Counted from the first letter of the stretch, positions 1 through 13,465 are shown. The stretch is DNA of 64,000 nt from Rhyzopertha dominica (GCA_025024175.1 QCXZ01000001.1:24794942-24858941), one strand, 5' to 3'. Notes: generated from the letters alone by a model not told the origin. Program-made: numbers and translations.

Positions 1-1039
1 AAGGGAAGTGTTCCGGAAAAACAAATGAACAATCTCTTGATCTACTCTCTACTTTGAAATCAAATACAATAAAATAATCGATTTAGTTCATATCTTGCTC
101 TATTTGCACTTTCAAGCTACTTCATTTGGTGTTTTATCAAACTGTACCTGCTAACCATAGAAAAATATAACTAATTTCCAAGCTTGCCAGTTACATTTGA
201 AATACAAATTACCTGTTAACTAAAACGCATTTATTAGGTAACGATATCATTCAATACGCATACTTATTTAGGTGAAAAATGCCTTTGCTGGCTGATAAAN
301 ATAACCGGTTGTTCTGTTTCTCTCTCATGGGAATCGTCGAATGCTATGATTGTCAGCTACCGCCTAAGTTTTAGCTGGATGTGAGTTGAATTTTGTATTC
401 CTATGCTGCGATAGCCTAGCTCTGCACCGGGGTGGAATTGCACTTGGAAACTTGAAATTCCCGTATCCGTACCCGGTTAGGACCAAAAAATGTAACTACA
501 GCCAACTACACCTATGCTGACCTCTAGTGCCTGAGGTACGGGTTATTACGGCAGCGACTTTACAGAAACCTTGGTTATTGACAGATTACGAACACGCACA
601 GGCTACCACTTTAGTGAAATATTTGCAATGCGGCTGCAAGTAATTCGACTTTAACCAAATAGATGGCGCAGCAGTAGCATATCCACTGTACTATTTTAAA
701 TTACAAATACAGGGACATAATTATATATTATGATGGTTATGTTGCAAAAGAAAACACAAAAAGTTTAAAAACAATTGGATATTATATATATTAAATATTA
801 ATGGGTACCAAATACTTACTTAGAATAAGGTATTTAGAATATTTGTCGGAATCGTCTTCAGCAATAATAACAATAAAAAACTTTTGCAGCTACTTATGCA
901 ATGTTTTAATTACACAATGTACTGTGCATAATACCACATAAAGCGCAATCTATCAAACAGAACGAGACCTTAAAGGAAAAGAAAGCAACAGTTCGGGTAT
1001 TGTTTAAAATTTTATTGAAACTGTAGATTTTCATAGGAG
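1..1039. other. No recognised gene
   Basis: A+T-rich non-coding sequence with one N. I see no coding frame with recognisable protein similarity, no inverted repeat and no RNA gene. It flanks the pogo-like remnant to its right. Confidence 0.6.
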
Positions 1040-1515
1040 TGAGTTCCCAATATTTCACTCGTTAATGCGCCCACTTCAGCCCTTTAGCGCTTAATATTTT
1101 GACAGGTACGGATTGTAATTTCCTCCTTGTGTCTCCTTAGGAAATTTTCTACCCAAAAGTTAGATAAAGTGTTATTTCGAAATTCCCTTATACTTGTTTG
1201 CCCGTCATCTCTAAGAAAAGGTACGAATGTAGTTAGTTCATGATGTCCATTCTATTCAGCAGAAAGCCCCAAGTAGCAGTTCTTACGGTATATTTCACTA
1301 TTAATGCTTCTTCTCGCTCACTTAGGGCAGCTGGGTGACCTGGGCTTTCTGTGCTTTGAACGTACTTTATTCCACCGTGTCCCAATGGAAATATCAATTT
1401 TTTGGGCTAATTTTAATGAAATCTTATTGCTTTTTATTAATCTGACAGGCTCATTGAGTTGGGCCTCTCTGTATTTAGTTTTGTAGGCCCTGGCTCCTAG
1501 TTCCCTTTGGTACAC
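1040..1515 (-). pseudogene. pogo/jerky-like transposase remnant, N-terminal half
   Basis: Broken transposase of the pogo/Tigger/jerky branch of the Tc1/mariner superfamily. Read on the minus strand from 1515, the first frame gives a psq-type helix-turn-helix region (RELGARAYKTKY, then LIKSNKISLKLAQKI and WNKVRSKH). A frameshift near 1360 leads to the second, CENP-B-like DNA-binding half (GHPAALSEREEALIVKYT, then WGFLLNRMDI). After another frameshift and stops it continues as FWVENFLRRHKEEITIRTCQNIKR. This order (psq HTH, GxPxxLS linker, WGxPLTRxDL, FLKRHxxxLTxRxCQNIKR) is the usual one for these proteins. The catalytic DDE half is absent. At least two frameshifts and three in-frame stops make it a dead fossil. 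Similarity is judged from memory of the family, not from a search. Confidence 0.75.
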
Positions 1516-1820
1516 CCTAACCGTGATCCTGGTGATACAAAAAAAATGTGGAATAAAAGCTGCTATTCAAGAATCAGGAACAGGGTTAACTTAAAACCAC
1601 TGGTCAAAGTAGCTCCACATCTTAGTTACAAATACTATTTTTATTTTAGGTTAAATTTTATAAAAAAAAAATACGAAATGAAAATAATAACTCTTCTTGG
1701 CGATAAAATGTAGTGTCTGTGCATAATACAACATCTACAACAAAATACCAACTAGATTATATAAAAACTTACTTTTGTATTCGTCAATGTTTTAGAAACA
1801 AAAATAATAACTTTTTCAAT

Positions 1821-1967
1821 AGGCCGGTTTCTCTTCTATTTGTTAAAGTGGATGTTAGCTAAAATTAACCCAGTAACCATGACAACACCTTAAATTGAGG
1901 TATGTGATTGGTTTAGATTTTAAAAACAGGGTTAATTTTAGCTTAAAATAAAGAAGAGTAACCGGCT
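1821..1967. repeat. Short inverted-repeat element (MITE-like)
   Basis: About 147 bp with imperfect inverted ends. The left end reads GCCGGTTTCTCTTCT and later GCTAAAATTAACCC. The reverse complement of the right end reads AGCCGGTTACTCTTCT and later GCTAAAATTAACCC. The inner 14-bp blocks are exact and the ends are near matches, so the unit folds into one hairpin. No convincing target-site duplication is seen. It has the size and build of a miniature inverted-repeat transposable element; the parent family is not identified. Confidence 0.65.
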
Positions 1968-2105
1968 GAATGTATTTAAATAAACTTACCGTCTACTGTC
2001 AATTTTTGCATTTTGACATTCGGGCTGTGTTGGCAATTGTCATGGATGCTTCAGCAATAACTTTAACATCTATATATATAGAGGTGAAATATATTTAAGG
2101 CTGGA

Positions 2106-2481
2106 TCTTGGAGAGACAGGAAAGATCCATCCGAAATGGATAGAAGGAGAGCCACAATTATTTCACAAAACGGGACCACTCCGTAATTACTACACCCATG
2201 TCTTTGAAAGCACGTGATCGACATTTTCGCATAAGCCATTTTTTAATGTGTATAAGTAATGCAATAACCAAAGTTCGTAAAAGTGTAGGCTAGAAATGAT
2301 CTGAAAGGTAGATACCGCAGTTATCAACTATTTTAGCAAAAAAATATATTGGTTTAAAAAATACCTAAGGCTTTAGCTGAATCTTTTATCTTTCAGATAA
2401 GCATCCATTTATCCCTAAATATTCAATAGTTTTCAAGTGGTGCTGTTTTGTAAAAATAGGTTATCCTCTTTCTGTCGTTAG
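2106..2481 (+). repeat. Dispersed repeat R1, copy 1
   Basis: About 376 bp that matches, with many substitutions and small indels, the segment at 32349-32762 in the same orientation. Anchors include an exact 15-mer GTGATCGACATTTTC (2214-2228 and 32479-32493) and an exact TTTCAGATAAGCAT (2391-2404 and 32666-32679). Both copies begin near a GATCCATCC motif. No convincing coding frame or terminal repeat was found, so the class is unknown; it could be a non-coding part of a larger TE. Confidence 0.8.
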
Positions 2482-5400
2482 CAAGAATATATCTTTTTCT
2501 CTTTCCAGGATCCCGGCAAAAAAATGACCAATTCGCGCTTGTTGTTAAAAGTTGATCTCAAGTTCACAGTAGCCTCGTTTTACGGTACCGGAGTCTGCAA
2601 TTTTTACCCCATTTAGCGAAAAATTTTGACGCTTGCTTAATTTTGGTGCCCTGTCTGCTTGATGGAAACTGTTCAAAGGAGCTTTCTGAAATTCTTAGTT
2701 TTTATAGTACCCATCACCATACCCATCAGTCATACTAGCCACATTTGGCTTTGTTGCTCTTCGAACCCATAGAATCGTATTCAGTGTCAAGTTTCTGTGG
2801 AAGCTTTTACACAATCAATTAGACTGCCCTAATATTTCGTCCAAACTCTGCAGGACCAGTCGTACCACCGTACTAGCAAGATATCCCTTAAACACTATAT
2901 AGGCGACATCTTCGAGCTAGTACCGTACTGCTGCGATATTCATTTCGAAAGGATCTGTTTAATAATTAAGACTTTATATAAAACCTTGGTAAATATTTCC
3001 TGATTCAATTGATCACTTTTTGTCTGTTTTTGACGCTTTGGAAATAGCTGTATGTATGCATGGACTTCAAATGAACAAATGATACAATGTCAGATTTTCC
3101 TTTTAGTGTGTGATGATTAGTAGTACCTATAATTTCGAGTATTATTCGTCCCTATAAATTTTCGGCGCGGCAAACTGTTTAGAAGATATTAGCAAATAAT
3201 GCTCAAAACCTCATTATTGATCGTATATTATAGGAAATAAAGGCTTAAATGTGATTTTTACAATTTGATGTTGGTGTATTTATTTAATTTACAGCGGTTT
3301 TTTCGTAGATGTATGAGAAAATGAATTTTAATTTATTTATTCTGGAAAAAGTTGTAGGTGTATACCGCGAAATAAAGTGAACAACCGCTGTGCTATAGGC
3401 TTAATTCTATACTTAATATGATTTGTCAGACTCGCCGGAATAACGGGCCAGAGAAAGGAAGGGAGCTACGTCATATGTTTTAATAACCAGTGACGTGATG
3501 TAAATTCAAATACCGCAAAGCGCTTGCCAAAATAATAATGCAGTTGAAATTTCAAGGTTGCCTTCTAAAATGCTTCACCAGAGTCTCGTGAATCCAAAAT
3601 TCTATTCACGTGCATGGTTTAATGAATGATATCCGCCTAAGGCTAACTGTTAACACGTTAACAGCTTAATCCCGACGTGAAATCATAATTACTCTACCTT
3701 ACCTTGATTATACCTATATAGTACAAGTATGACGTAATGTCTATCGTAAAAGGATTTTCTCTTGAGCTATAGTTTCGTTAATCACTTATTGATTTCAGAA
3801 TTGTTACTTACATTTACTAGCACTTCTACTTTGTTTACACCTAATTCCATAAACAAAAACTTGGTGTCCTCCAAAAAATATGTCTTGCTCAATATCTATA
3901 ACCTCATAAGAAATAATACTTGTTATTTGGCATATTTTTTAAATAATATGATACGTATTCTTTTTGAAAAATTAAATATGACGTTAAATGCTCAGAAGTA
4001 AAACTCTTCGGCCACTGACATGTCATAAAGGAGAAAACCTTTGACTTAGTTTTCGGTATACCGAACTAACGTATGACTTTATTTACACTATTTCAGTAAC
4101 TTAATAATTGTTTAAAAAAGTAACATGAATCTGTTTTGGGGGTACGCTTGAAAAACGTTTGTAATTTCTAGTCATTATCCAACATCAAAACTACTGCAGC
4201 TTGTAGCTTGAATCCAAATTATTCTGCCTTAAACAATATACTCCTATTACCATTCATCATGAACACCCACTAATATTTGATGTATTTGAGTGTTCAAGTC
4301 GAACGGTTACTGTCGGTATTATAAATTAAACAATCTTTTAACAAACTACCTTTAAACATAAGATACACTTTGCTCTGTGGAGTTAGTGAGTTTTTAACTT
4401 ATGGTAAAAAAAGGAAGATGATGATAATAGTGGGTGGTATGCAACTACCTATTTCTTCTTTTTTAATGAAAAACCGTTTTCATCGCTAGTTTACATCGAA
4501 TGCCCTTAATGAGCAGCATGATAACTTAGTTGAAAAAAAACACTAATTTTTCTTTTATTTAAACCATTTCCATTGATTCCGGAAGTTTGCTATATTCTTT
4601 ACCAGTAGTGTTTAGGTCAATTATTATACCATCCATTTCTTTTTATTACCTTTCGTTAATATTAATATATATACGTTATATGTGATACGAAAATTTAAAT
4701 ATATAAAAGAATATCTCTCGTTTTGTTACGAAAACATTTTTTAAGAATGCAATATCCTTATTTTTTGCAAATTAAAGATTAATATAAATATTCATGCAAT
4801 GTATGCCTACGTTATAGTGTATATATGTATGCCATACCACTTGTTTTTGACATATAACACCAACTTATATTTTTTTTAAACGGAACCTATATATTTTTAT
4901 GCTAAAATCAGAGACCTTTTTTTCTCATTCTGAAGATATGTATGTTACTATTATTTTCAAAAACTTCCGGAAAACTGATTTAACACTTAGCATTATACAG
5001 TTACAGTGTTACAGCAGTCAGTTGCCTATGATTAGTAAATAAAACAATAGATTTATATCGCCTCTTGATATTTGGATGATTACATAAAATAAAAACACTT
5101 GGTTGGTGTAAAAAATAATCTATCGTGTGCTCAAGGTGTAAACCGTCTAGAAACTTTCAGATATCTTATTCTAGTCATTCATAACCGGATATTGTGTGTG
5201 TGTTATTATTTAACTTATAAACTCCGCCCTTTAAATATCTCAATAAAAAAGGGGTAAAGGGGTCTATCGTTGTGAAATCTAAAGATTTTGAAGGCCATCT
5301 GTTTTTACCGTGTGTGCCAATCCACTTTTCAATAAATCTATTACTCAAATACTCTCTAACGTGCAGGAGCTCAGTTTTGTTGGTACTATATAATTATATG

Positions 5401-5862
5401 AGATGCAGATTATCTTCCTTATAGGAGCCTCTAAGGTTTCTTGTAGAAACTGCAAATTTTTTTGGAATAGTATACGTTATGCAAATTATTCTTTTTAACA
5501 ATACATTAGCACCAAGTCTTCCGTGTATATATCGGCTAATGGTAACGTGTCTGCTCTCATCAAAACAAAATCGTTTGCTATGTGTGCTAAATATTATGTA
5601 TGTGCTCAAATTATTGACCAGTTTACTGAATGTCGTTCTTGATATGCCTACCAAATATGCTTAAATTGCCAAAAGAGTTTTAGTCAGACTGACTGAAACT
5701 GACTGACACCTCNGCTGTCCAAGCATCCCCACCCCCCTCGTAACGCCACGTTAACTATCATTTTCGTNCTCNTTATAGTTTATACTTTGGGATTTGGTTC
5801 AGTTGGGACGTGTTTCTCGCGTTAGGTTTATTGTATCATATTTCACACTGCTTATTCCAGTC
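2482..5862. other. A+T-rich stretch without recognised genes
   Basis: Contains short spurious open frames (for example 3762-4001 +, 5394-5654 -) that resemble no family I know. A 47-bp piece at 3199-3245 recurs, with five mismatches, at 33614-33660. A TA-rich patch lies near 4665-4700. Nothing else is supported. Confidence 0.55.
3199..3245 (+). repeat. Short dispersed repeat, copy 1
   Basis: Starts ATGCTCAAAACCT and runs through GATCGTAT into GAAATAAA. It matches 33614-33660 in the same orientation with about five substitutions. It is probably the conserved core of a larger diverged repeat; the flanks show weaker similarity. Confidence 0.6.
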
Positions 5863-5900
5863 CTGATGAAGCCCCTTACAAGTGTGGGAGAAACGTCGAC
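5863..5900 (+). ncRNA. Decayed hammerhead-like core (locus A)
   Basis: CTGATGA (5863-5869) is followed by a C-rich/G-rich arm pair (CCC 5872-5874 with GGG 5886-5888, imperfect) and GAAA (5890-5893), then CGTCGAC. The order CUGANGA, hairpin, GAAA, CGUCG is that of a type I hammerhead core with a minimal stem III. Here the nucleotide expected to pair with the last A of GAAA is A instead of U, and stem II is weak, so activity is not expected. The context resembles tails of Penelope-like elements, but no coding part is next to it. Confidence 0.3.
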
Positions 5901-8900
5901 CTTATTCCAAAATCAGTTGCCGTCTAACCCAAAAAAGACTAAGACTTCAATCTAACTCTGGCCGCGAAAGCTTAAAAATTATTCTGTAAATTAGTTGGAA
6001 CCAAGCACCAACAAAATTATAAGCATTGTCAACTGAACTTCTTTCCTGGGTTGGAAGTTTGCCTCATCATATCTTAGAGAAGCAAAATTATTTAAAGAGG
6101 AAGTAATTCGATAACCAAAAGGCACTAGAACGATGTTAACCATTGTTCTCCAGAAACGGTTCATTCGCTCTTAAATAGGTCATTGTATGCACTTAGGAAA
6201 TAAAAATACCCCCACTTATAAATAGAATTCGCATCTCCCACATAATACCTACACTCCTGTGGTATGTGTTCCAATCAACGTAAATATTTAATTTTCAGCG
6301 CAGTTTAGTCTTGCTATATTAGCAACTACATAAACCAGACGCAACATGTCAATTTTTATTGCCGGCCTGATTCATAAAAAGCCTGCAGGTTTCTTGAACT
6401 GCAACGAACTCTTAGAACTATAAAAGAAGAAAAGATGGTTGGCGTTATAGACCATTAAAAAATTAACGTTCGCAGACGTGATGTAACACGTGTTCTACTT
6501 ACGGCGCGAAACACTTAGCGGCTGCCTGTGGTCGTTGGCTTTGAACTGATTTAAAGAATATCCAGGAAACTTCGGTATATATTACAGGTATCGGTTCGTA
6601 TTTATGTATACTTATATAGTCGGACGTTACGGTCGGCCCGAATAGAGGCGTGCCTTGTGCTTGACGGGGTGAAGATGTCGATGCTAGAGCAGCATGCAAT
6701 CCCGCACTTCCACCCACCCCCTTTACAGAATAACGTAAATGTGATCTTTTTCCTTAGATTTCCTTTTAAAGCGTTTTTACCTCGACTGCTAGGTTGTAAA
6801 AAGTATGTTGGGCGGTGAGTAAGGAGATTAATAAATATTGAGCTTGTGCAGATAAAGAATTTTTGTTCCAAGGAGGACGTAATTCCTTTAAGGGTATATA
6901 TGTTACAAATTTCTAGTTCAGGTGTAGAAAAAGTAATAATGTTGGAGTATATTAGTCGTATTGTTTTATTGTTGTTTATGATAGCAATATCAGTGTAGCA
7001 GCAGGGAGGTTTTTGTGTGGAGTTTTTCGAAGAACTTGGCTTGGTACAATGCTCTATTAATAACTTCTCTACGGTGCTTTCGCTCGGACGTTTTTTGGCT
7101 TTCTGACGCTAGTTGACTAGTTGGTATAGTTATATTTTTTTAAGAAATTTATAGTTGATGTTTTCTTTATCACCGAGGACGATGGTAAACTATAAGAGTT
7201 CAAGTTGTTCGCTCATGAAAGTTGGGGATTCTCGGCAAATCGTTACTGTGTTTGTGTTATATATACATAGTACGTCATTTACAGTGCAATTCTATTGAAG
7301 ACCTTCATCGCTTGTTCTTTTGCATTGTGCATCTCTCTCAAGTACATTGCATTGCTCCCATCTTGCATCTTGATATTGGAACAGCAAGAGAGACTTATTC
7401 GATTTGCTGCCGTGTTAGCACACGAGATGGTTAAATTGTATAGTTGGTAATCAGTTATTAGTGATTCTTACCCAAATCGGCGACTGAGTTTGTCCGGATC
7501 ATAATCAACCACCGGGGAATTCGGTGTACCAGAGTTTATTCGTTTATCCAGCAAGCGAACACTACATTTGTTGGATATGCTGCACAATCTTTGAAACTGA
7601 TAAAGCCGCACATCATCACAAGTTCTTTTTTCTTATTACTTAATTACAATTTCATATTCAATTTTTAAATATTAGTCTTGACTTTGATTGATTTGATTCG
7701 TGTCACATGGAACCAACGGGTTCTACATCTATCAGGAGTGTGGATCACTTTAAGGTCAGGATCATTTGATGTTATCCGGAAAAAGTACTTACGGCCATTC
7801 GACCGAAGTGGACAATTTTAATCCAGAATCATTTTGTTATCCACTGCATCTGACGTAGCACCTGGAACCTTCTAGGGAAGACAATCTAGCGGTAAGTATA
7901 CACCCTTTGATGAATTCTTTGTTCGAAACAACCAACATTTTCTGCGATTGTTTATTAGTATAGTAAGTACTACGTTTTCTGTAGTTTATTCATTACACTC
8001 GTATAGATTAACATTAGTTTAGTAGTATAATACTACATTTTCTGTTGTTTATTCTTTATATTTGCCATAGATTAACAGTTTCCAATCTTTTGTATAAATC
8101 TTGATTGTTACTGTTTGTACATGATTTAATTTTATAGGTTTCATAAATTTAGTCGTTTGTGTTTTTTTCGTTATTTTTTCTTTTCACACGACATTTCGAC
8201 CGAACGACGTAGCGCTACGGGACTTGTCGGGACGGTATTGTTCTTTTTTTTATTTCCTCGATAGTATCACGGTTTTTTCAATTGGGCAATTAATTCTGGC
8301 GAATCTGCCGTCCGCGTAAACTTTGTAGTGATATTTTCCTTGTAAAATACCATTGTCTTTTTTTGTTCTAAACTAGGAATAACAAATTTGTTTCGCATCT
8401 CGGTATAAACTTTTAAAAAAATGTATCTGTACATTTCGGATTTGGTGCCATATGGAGCCTGAAACAAATTCGTGGCGCATTCTTTTTTTTTCGTTTTTGT
8501 TATTAACGACGACCCCGACCAACCCCGCAAGTGTTATGTTTTTTAGGTTTGTTTCTTAGAGTGGGGGTGAGAGACCGTCCAGTTACTACTGCTAGTCTGA
8601 TGCCTTGGTACTGGGTATTGGGTTGAGCGATTTTAGAACTGTCTTCAAAGTATTTCAGTATATATATTGAAAGCATAGTCTACTTTAGCAGCCGAGTTTT
8701 CTCTACCTATAGATCATATTATATAAACCTTTGCATTAAAATTGCAATATGAATGAAGAAATGACACAGCTAAAGTACACGCGTGTAAATATTTGAGTTA
8801 AAACTATGAAAGATGTTAAATCATCAACAGTAATTGTTATAATTGTCTAGGAAGCCAAAATCTCGAAATTTCTATGAAAATTTAGTCAATTTTTGGTATG

Positions 8901-11639
8901 CCTTCAATGTTCGTCACCTGCAAGACTGTCATGGCATCCGATCCACTGAAAATATAGCTAGTAACAGCACCACGCACTCTTTATGTTCCTTTGTTTTTGA
9001 GAATAAATAGGATCAACCTATTTAATGACGCGAGCTCAGCAAAATATTAGCCCAGTATAAAATTTCATTATCTGCAACTTTGACTACATCAATTAAAGGA
9101 AACGTGACATCTTAGATAAATTTTATTACTTCTGTTTGATACAGAATCCCAAAGAGGCAATGCTTAACTTTATATTTTGTAAACAAGATGTAAAAATAGA
9201 TTTAATGCTTTCGATGGGAAACGGATTGTGAAACATAGTTTTGACCGTTTGCTTCATAATATTAATCGAATTATTCGACGGTAGTTTCAATCAGGCAAGA
9301 ACGTACAATGCTGTACTAAAGCAATCAGTGGAGTTTTGTTTAGTTGATTAGCTTATTCGGCATACAGAAAAGCAAATCGCGTTTGTTTTGCAATAAATCT
9401 TTATTTGTTACAAGAGCAACAATTTTCCCAGAAGTTAAATTCGTGCATAGCGAACAGAGTGTAAGTGAGGCACTTTATTACACAGGGTGTTCCATTTTCG
9501 ACATTCCAGCAGGGTATTTCACTTATGATTGCTATCGCCAAGCATTATTTGTTAGACCCGTACGGGCATGTTACCCTAGAAAACCAGTATAGGAAAATGC
9601 TTACTCATACTACTGTACTATACCAATTAATTCTGTGGAGGTGACATATACAAAATGGTTAATTCTTAATTAAACATATAAAAACCATCAAATTAGCTCA
9701 GGTGAAGTACTTATGCATTTAAAAACAATTTTGGAAATGTCAACGTCCACCAACGCAGTTTGTAAAATGAACCCGAAATGTATTTCACCATTGTTCGAAA
9801 CCTAAATAAGAATGAAACCAAACCGTCTTAGGCACTGATAATCTGACTTTTAACTTAACGTTCGTAGTAATTTCCCGTGCTACATGATTTGCAATCTATA
9901 TCCGTGCTGATGGGATCAATATATAATTATATTCTTACCTTTTGTATTGTAGTTTGGCAGGACAAATTAAGACAAATATATTATACAAAAAAGACATCAT
10001 CAGGGTAGCTGAAGTAATGTCACAGCCAAGAATAGTAGCGTTTGTTTGACATCAACCTTGCTTCAATACCTCAAATTCTATCAAGGCAAGAAATTCTACT
10101 TTTCAGATATACCTACGTATTTGGCAAATTCATTCCACCTTTTTATAAATATTATAAATATTTTTCGGAATAAACATGCAAGTATTTTAGTAGGTTAAAT
10201 AAGTTTAATTTTTTTTTGTAATTAATAAAAAAATATATATAAGTAATGTAGAACCTCCATAATATCATTATATAGTTTCATAAGAATATTGTATTTATTA
10301 TAATGCAATGCTGCCGGACCAATACCAACAGTAAACGTATATTGCTTGAATATTCATTGTAATCCTAAGAGTGAGAAATTCTTGGAGCATGTGGGACTAA
10401 ATTACATCACTTAGTTGGTATCTGTATAAAATGCACGAGGACTATATTTGATGCGTGTTAAATAAGAATTAATTATCAGGTTAATACAAAGTTGTCAAAA
10501 ACCAGCAGTTGGCTTAAATGCTTATCTAGATACTTCGTGTGCGTATTTGTGTAGGTATTTGAATTTGATGAACAAACAAAAAATTTTGTTGGGCTTATTT
10601 TAAACTAAAACCCGCATTGATTACTTAAAATACATATATTTTATCTAGCTACTGCAGACTCGTTGTTAGTTCTTCTAGCGTAAAGCATTATGATTCCTAT
10701 AGTTATATATATACCTACAAAACTTTAGCATTTTTTACAATATTAATGTGAAATATTGTAGTTTTTACTGTATTTATTGTCAGGGCTACGAAAAGTAATC
10801 GTTTTAGCAAAAGTTGGTTCATTGCCTGTCGATTAAAAAAATTAGTTGGAAGTAATCTCGATAACCACTTACTTATAGCAGCAATTACTAATTTGGAATA
10901 TCTATACGATAACCACGTTTCATGTGAATACTTGCCAATGTGAACACAAGTTTCCTGGTATATTTGATAACTGTGGGGACCAAATCAGCAATAAACCTTC
11001 TGAGAAATGTCTTTAATAAAGGATGTTATATGCCAAGATAAATTGTGCGTGGAAAGAGATAAATTCGGTTACGTTTCGTGAATTAGCTATCGCGTTGGGA
11101 AAGTGCAACCAGATATGTTCAGTTTCTGGGTAGTTTGCTAAAGATGACAGTGACAACAAGAGTGAAATAACTTATGTGTTTAGTCGAAATGTGATATATT
11201 ATCTTGGAATTACAGTGTAGTTGTCTGTTCTGAATTTCCTTAATATTTGGTTATTCAAACTAGTATTCATACTAGCTTTGGACATCCAATAGGTTATTTA
11301 CAAAAATGTGGGTAATGCGTTTAATATACATACCTATGTACGTAGAATTGTGTCGTTTTGGCCAAGAAATAGTTAAATTTAACTGTTCATACTATTGCTT
11401 TATATAATTTTTAAATATTTATTTTGATACTTCTTGTATCTTCTAGAAGGTTCATCTAAAATCTGGTACCTGTTTGCCTCGATTTTCACAGTCAACGATA
11501 TCGTAGCTGAAGATTTTGGTTATCTAAGTCCACCCAAAAGTGAAAATTGTAAAGGATGTGAAACATGAATCTTACACTTCAGGCCCGAGGCCTATCTGGA
11601 CCAAGGCGTCCCCTTAAGCTGATTTTCTGTAAAGAAAAG
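5901..11639. other. Long non-coding stretch
   Basis: No gene was recognised. It contains a 63-bp tandem duplication (7951-8077) and a solitary CAGGGTGTTCC transposon-terminus-like motif (9483-9493) without a partner. There is a G+C-richer patch at 6480-6720. An 87-codon minus-strand frame at 8267-8530 resembles no family I recognise. Confidence 0.5.
7951..8077 (+). repeat. 63-bp tandem duplication, two diverged copies
   Basis: Copy 1 (7951-8013) and copy 2 (8015-8077) share CTACRTTTTCTG, TTTATTC and ATAGATTAACA at a period of 63 bp, with many substitutions. It is non-coding; an old local duplication. Confidence 0.65.
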
Positions 11640-11915
11640 AGCTCTTTTGGTTGTCCTTTGCAAGATAGTGGCCGACATCTTGTCAACAAAGCTCAAGAAA
11701 ATGTAGTTTACTGCCCCGACTTCGCATTATGTGATCTCGACTGATTTAATATTTTAAATTATGCCTTACATAAAACTAATCAAAATATAAACGCCATTGT
11801 AAGAAAATCGCTTTTACAAAATCCATACAAAATATTTAATCGTGAATGGTACCGTAATCCCGGGCTACTAAGACATTTTTTACAAATTTTTGCAAAAAAT
11901 TCAACAAAAGTTGAT
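11640..11915 (+). pseudogene. mariner-like transposase C-terminal remnant
   Basis: One + frame starting near 11658 reads LQDSGRHLVNKAQE, then VVYCPDFALCDLD. After one stop the same frame reads FNILNYALHKTNQN and REWYRNPGLLRHFLQIFAKN. It follows the mariner C-terminal layout: the H/QDNARPH block with the second catalytic Asp (QD here), then the third-Asp block HPPYSPDLAPCDF (here YCPDFALCD), then the FxxLKxxLRGxxF tail. Catalytic-region residues are partly altered (PPYSPD is reduced to YCPD). There is no N-terminal half and no terminal repeat. A fossil piece. Confidence 0.65.
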
Positions 11916-12588
11916 GTTTATGGGTATAAAAAATCCATTATACTGACATAATTTATAGATAAGATTTTGCCACCAAAAAAAGTATTTTTTGGGGTGACCA
12001 ACTAACCCCTTTTTTTGGGGCTGCTTGAACAGCGTTTTAAAAGTACTCACTTACCAGGTACGATACCTATACAAGCACATTTTGATCTTCATTTGTCAAC
12101 ACATGAGTGGTAAAGTTGTAAAATATAGCATAAAGTGTGACTAATTTTATTGTTGAGAAAAAGATTGTTATGATGATACAATAAATGAAAACGTTCTATA
12201 AACTTGGATAAACATAAATAAAAAATATGTATTTTTTTGTAATTAGACTTTTAATATGAAAGTGCACCTATTGAGCAAAGTCTTTTCTGGTATTAAATTT
12301 TTATCTTGACTGACGTCGATAGGTTCATACTATTCAGAACCTTCAAATCTCGCAGCTATAAAATGGATCCTTATACTATTGTTATTGTACTGTGCACAGA
12401 TCCACATTATTAAGCTTAACTCATTTGATCGAATTGTCTCGTCCTAGCCATTCCAATTAATGCAGCAAAATTACACATCTTGAAGAACCTTTTTTATTCT
12501 TTTGTGTAGAAGCCCCTTGGTCAAAGGCAGATAGTAGATTACTCACCTGGGTTCTGAGTGTTTCCCGTTTACTGGCTTCTGATCCAAC

Positions 12589-13465
12589 TTAAATTCTTTT
12601 GCCTTCTATAAGTTTATATTTTCCGCATACTACTCGTTGTTCCTGAAACAATTTCACTACGCTGGTTTCCCGATAACGTCTCACTTTTTCATTGCCTGCT
12701 TCTAGTCCACCATTAATGCGGTTTAAAACTTCATCTGGGGTTCTATAGAGAAAAACAATAATTGTAAAATCTCATTTACATTTTTACTTTTAGTGGCATT
12801 GGTCCCATTTCATATACTGCTAAGCAACCGTATAAACTAGTCTTTTGGCATAACCTGGATAGCGGTTTTCTTTACGCCACCGGTCTAAAGTGGCTGCATC
12901 GATTGAGTGGCATTGGTAGGAAACGGAGTCATGAATATTTGTTTTGTTTGCATGTCTGTACCATTTTTGGCGAGAAATCGCTAGACAATTGTTTCCCACA
13001 ACAATCACTTTCTTTTCACCTTCAGTAGTAATTTCTATATAGGGACGTAAAATTAAAGAGAAAGGTGTTTGGACATTTAGTCCGGTTATTATCTTAAATA
13101 ATATGTTTATATCATCAAAAAAAAGAATATGAATGTCATATTTGTCAACAGCAACAGCCCTCAAACGCTTGATATTGGAGGCAACCCTCACACTTAGCTC
13201 GTTCCTTTTAATGAAGACGTTAATAAAATCNGGTCCAGNATAGTTTTTTTTAACTTTTACTACATTTTTTATATCGCACTTTGTCAACGGAAATCCCCAT
13301 TCTGCCACAACGCCTCTTCGTCCTGGCTATTACTGTTAGGTGACCAACAGACCCCATGTGTTTTCCAAGCAGCCTTTGTGCCAACGAACTACGAGGTACT
13401 TGGTACCCTTCCACTGGTCTCTTCTTTGACATTCCTGCTCTTACTTCCTCCACAGCTCCAGACAT
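12589..13465 (-). pseudogene. pogo/jerky-like transposase remnant, with a splice-like tail
   Basis: The minus frame from 13465 begins AVEEVRAGMSKKRPVEGY, then VPRSSLAQRLLGKHMG, a psq-type HTH followed by the GxxGxP-type linker. An overlapping frame (13308-12820) continues WGFPLTKCDIK, FINVFIKRNELSVR and NIKRLRAVAVDKYD, which is the CENP-B-like HTH. It then gives TGLNVQTP and ITTEGEKKVIVVG, matching the start of the DDE domain (ETGxxTVQTP, KxVxxxTSGERG). The first catalytic Asp position is lost. Two Ns and a frameshift interrupt it. Downstream on the same strand, an acceptor-like TTTCTCTATAG (AG at 12744-12743) precedes a stop-free frame of about 50 codons (TPDEVLNRINGG, KVRRYRETSVVKLF) ending at 12589. 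That frame may be a further exon; its family is not recognised. Confidence 0.7.

Noticed and set aside
8160..8235. Possible sixth hammerhead-like core on the minus strand (CCGACAAG ... GGTCGAAATGTCG) with palindrome CGTAGCGCTACG at 8208-8219
   Set aside because: CUGANGA is not intact and the arms do not pair well; it resembles a mutated relative only by order of blocks.
12820..13308. 162-codon minus frame as a host gene
   Set aside because: Its order of blocks matches pogo/jerky-like transposases and the upstream HTH lies in another frame, so it is a transposon remnant.
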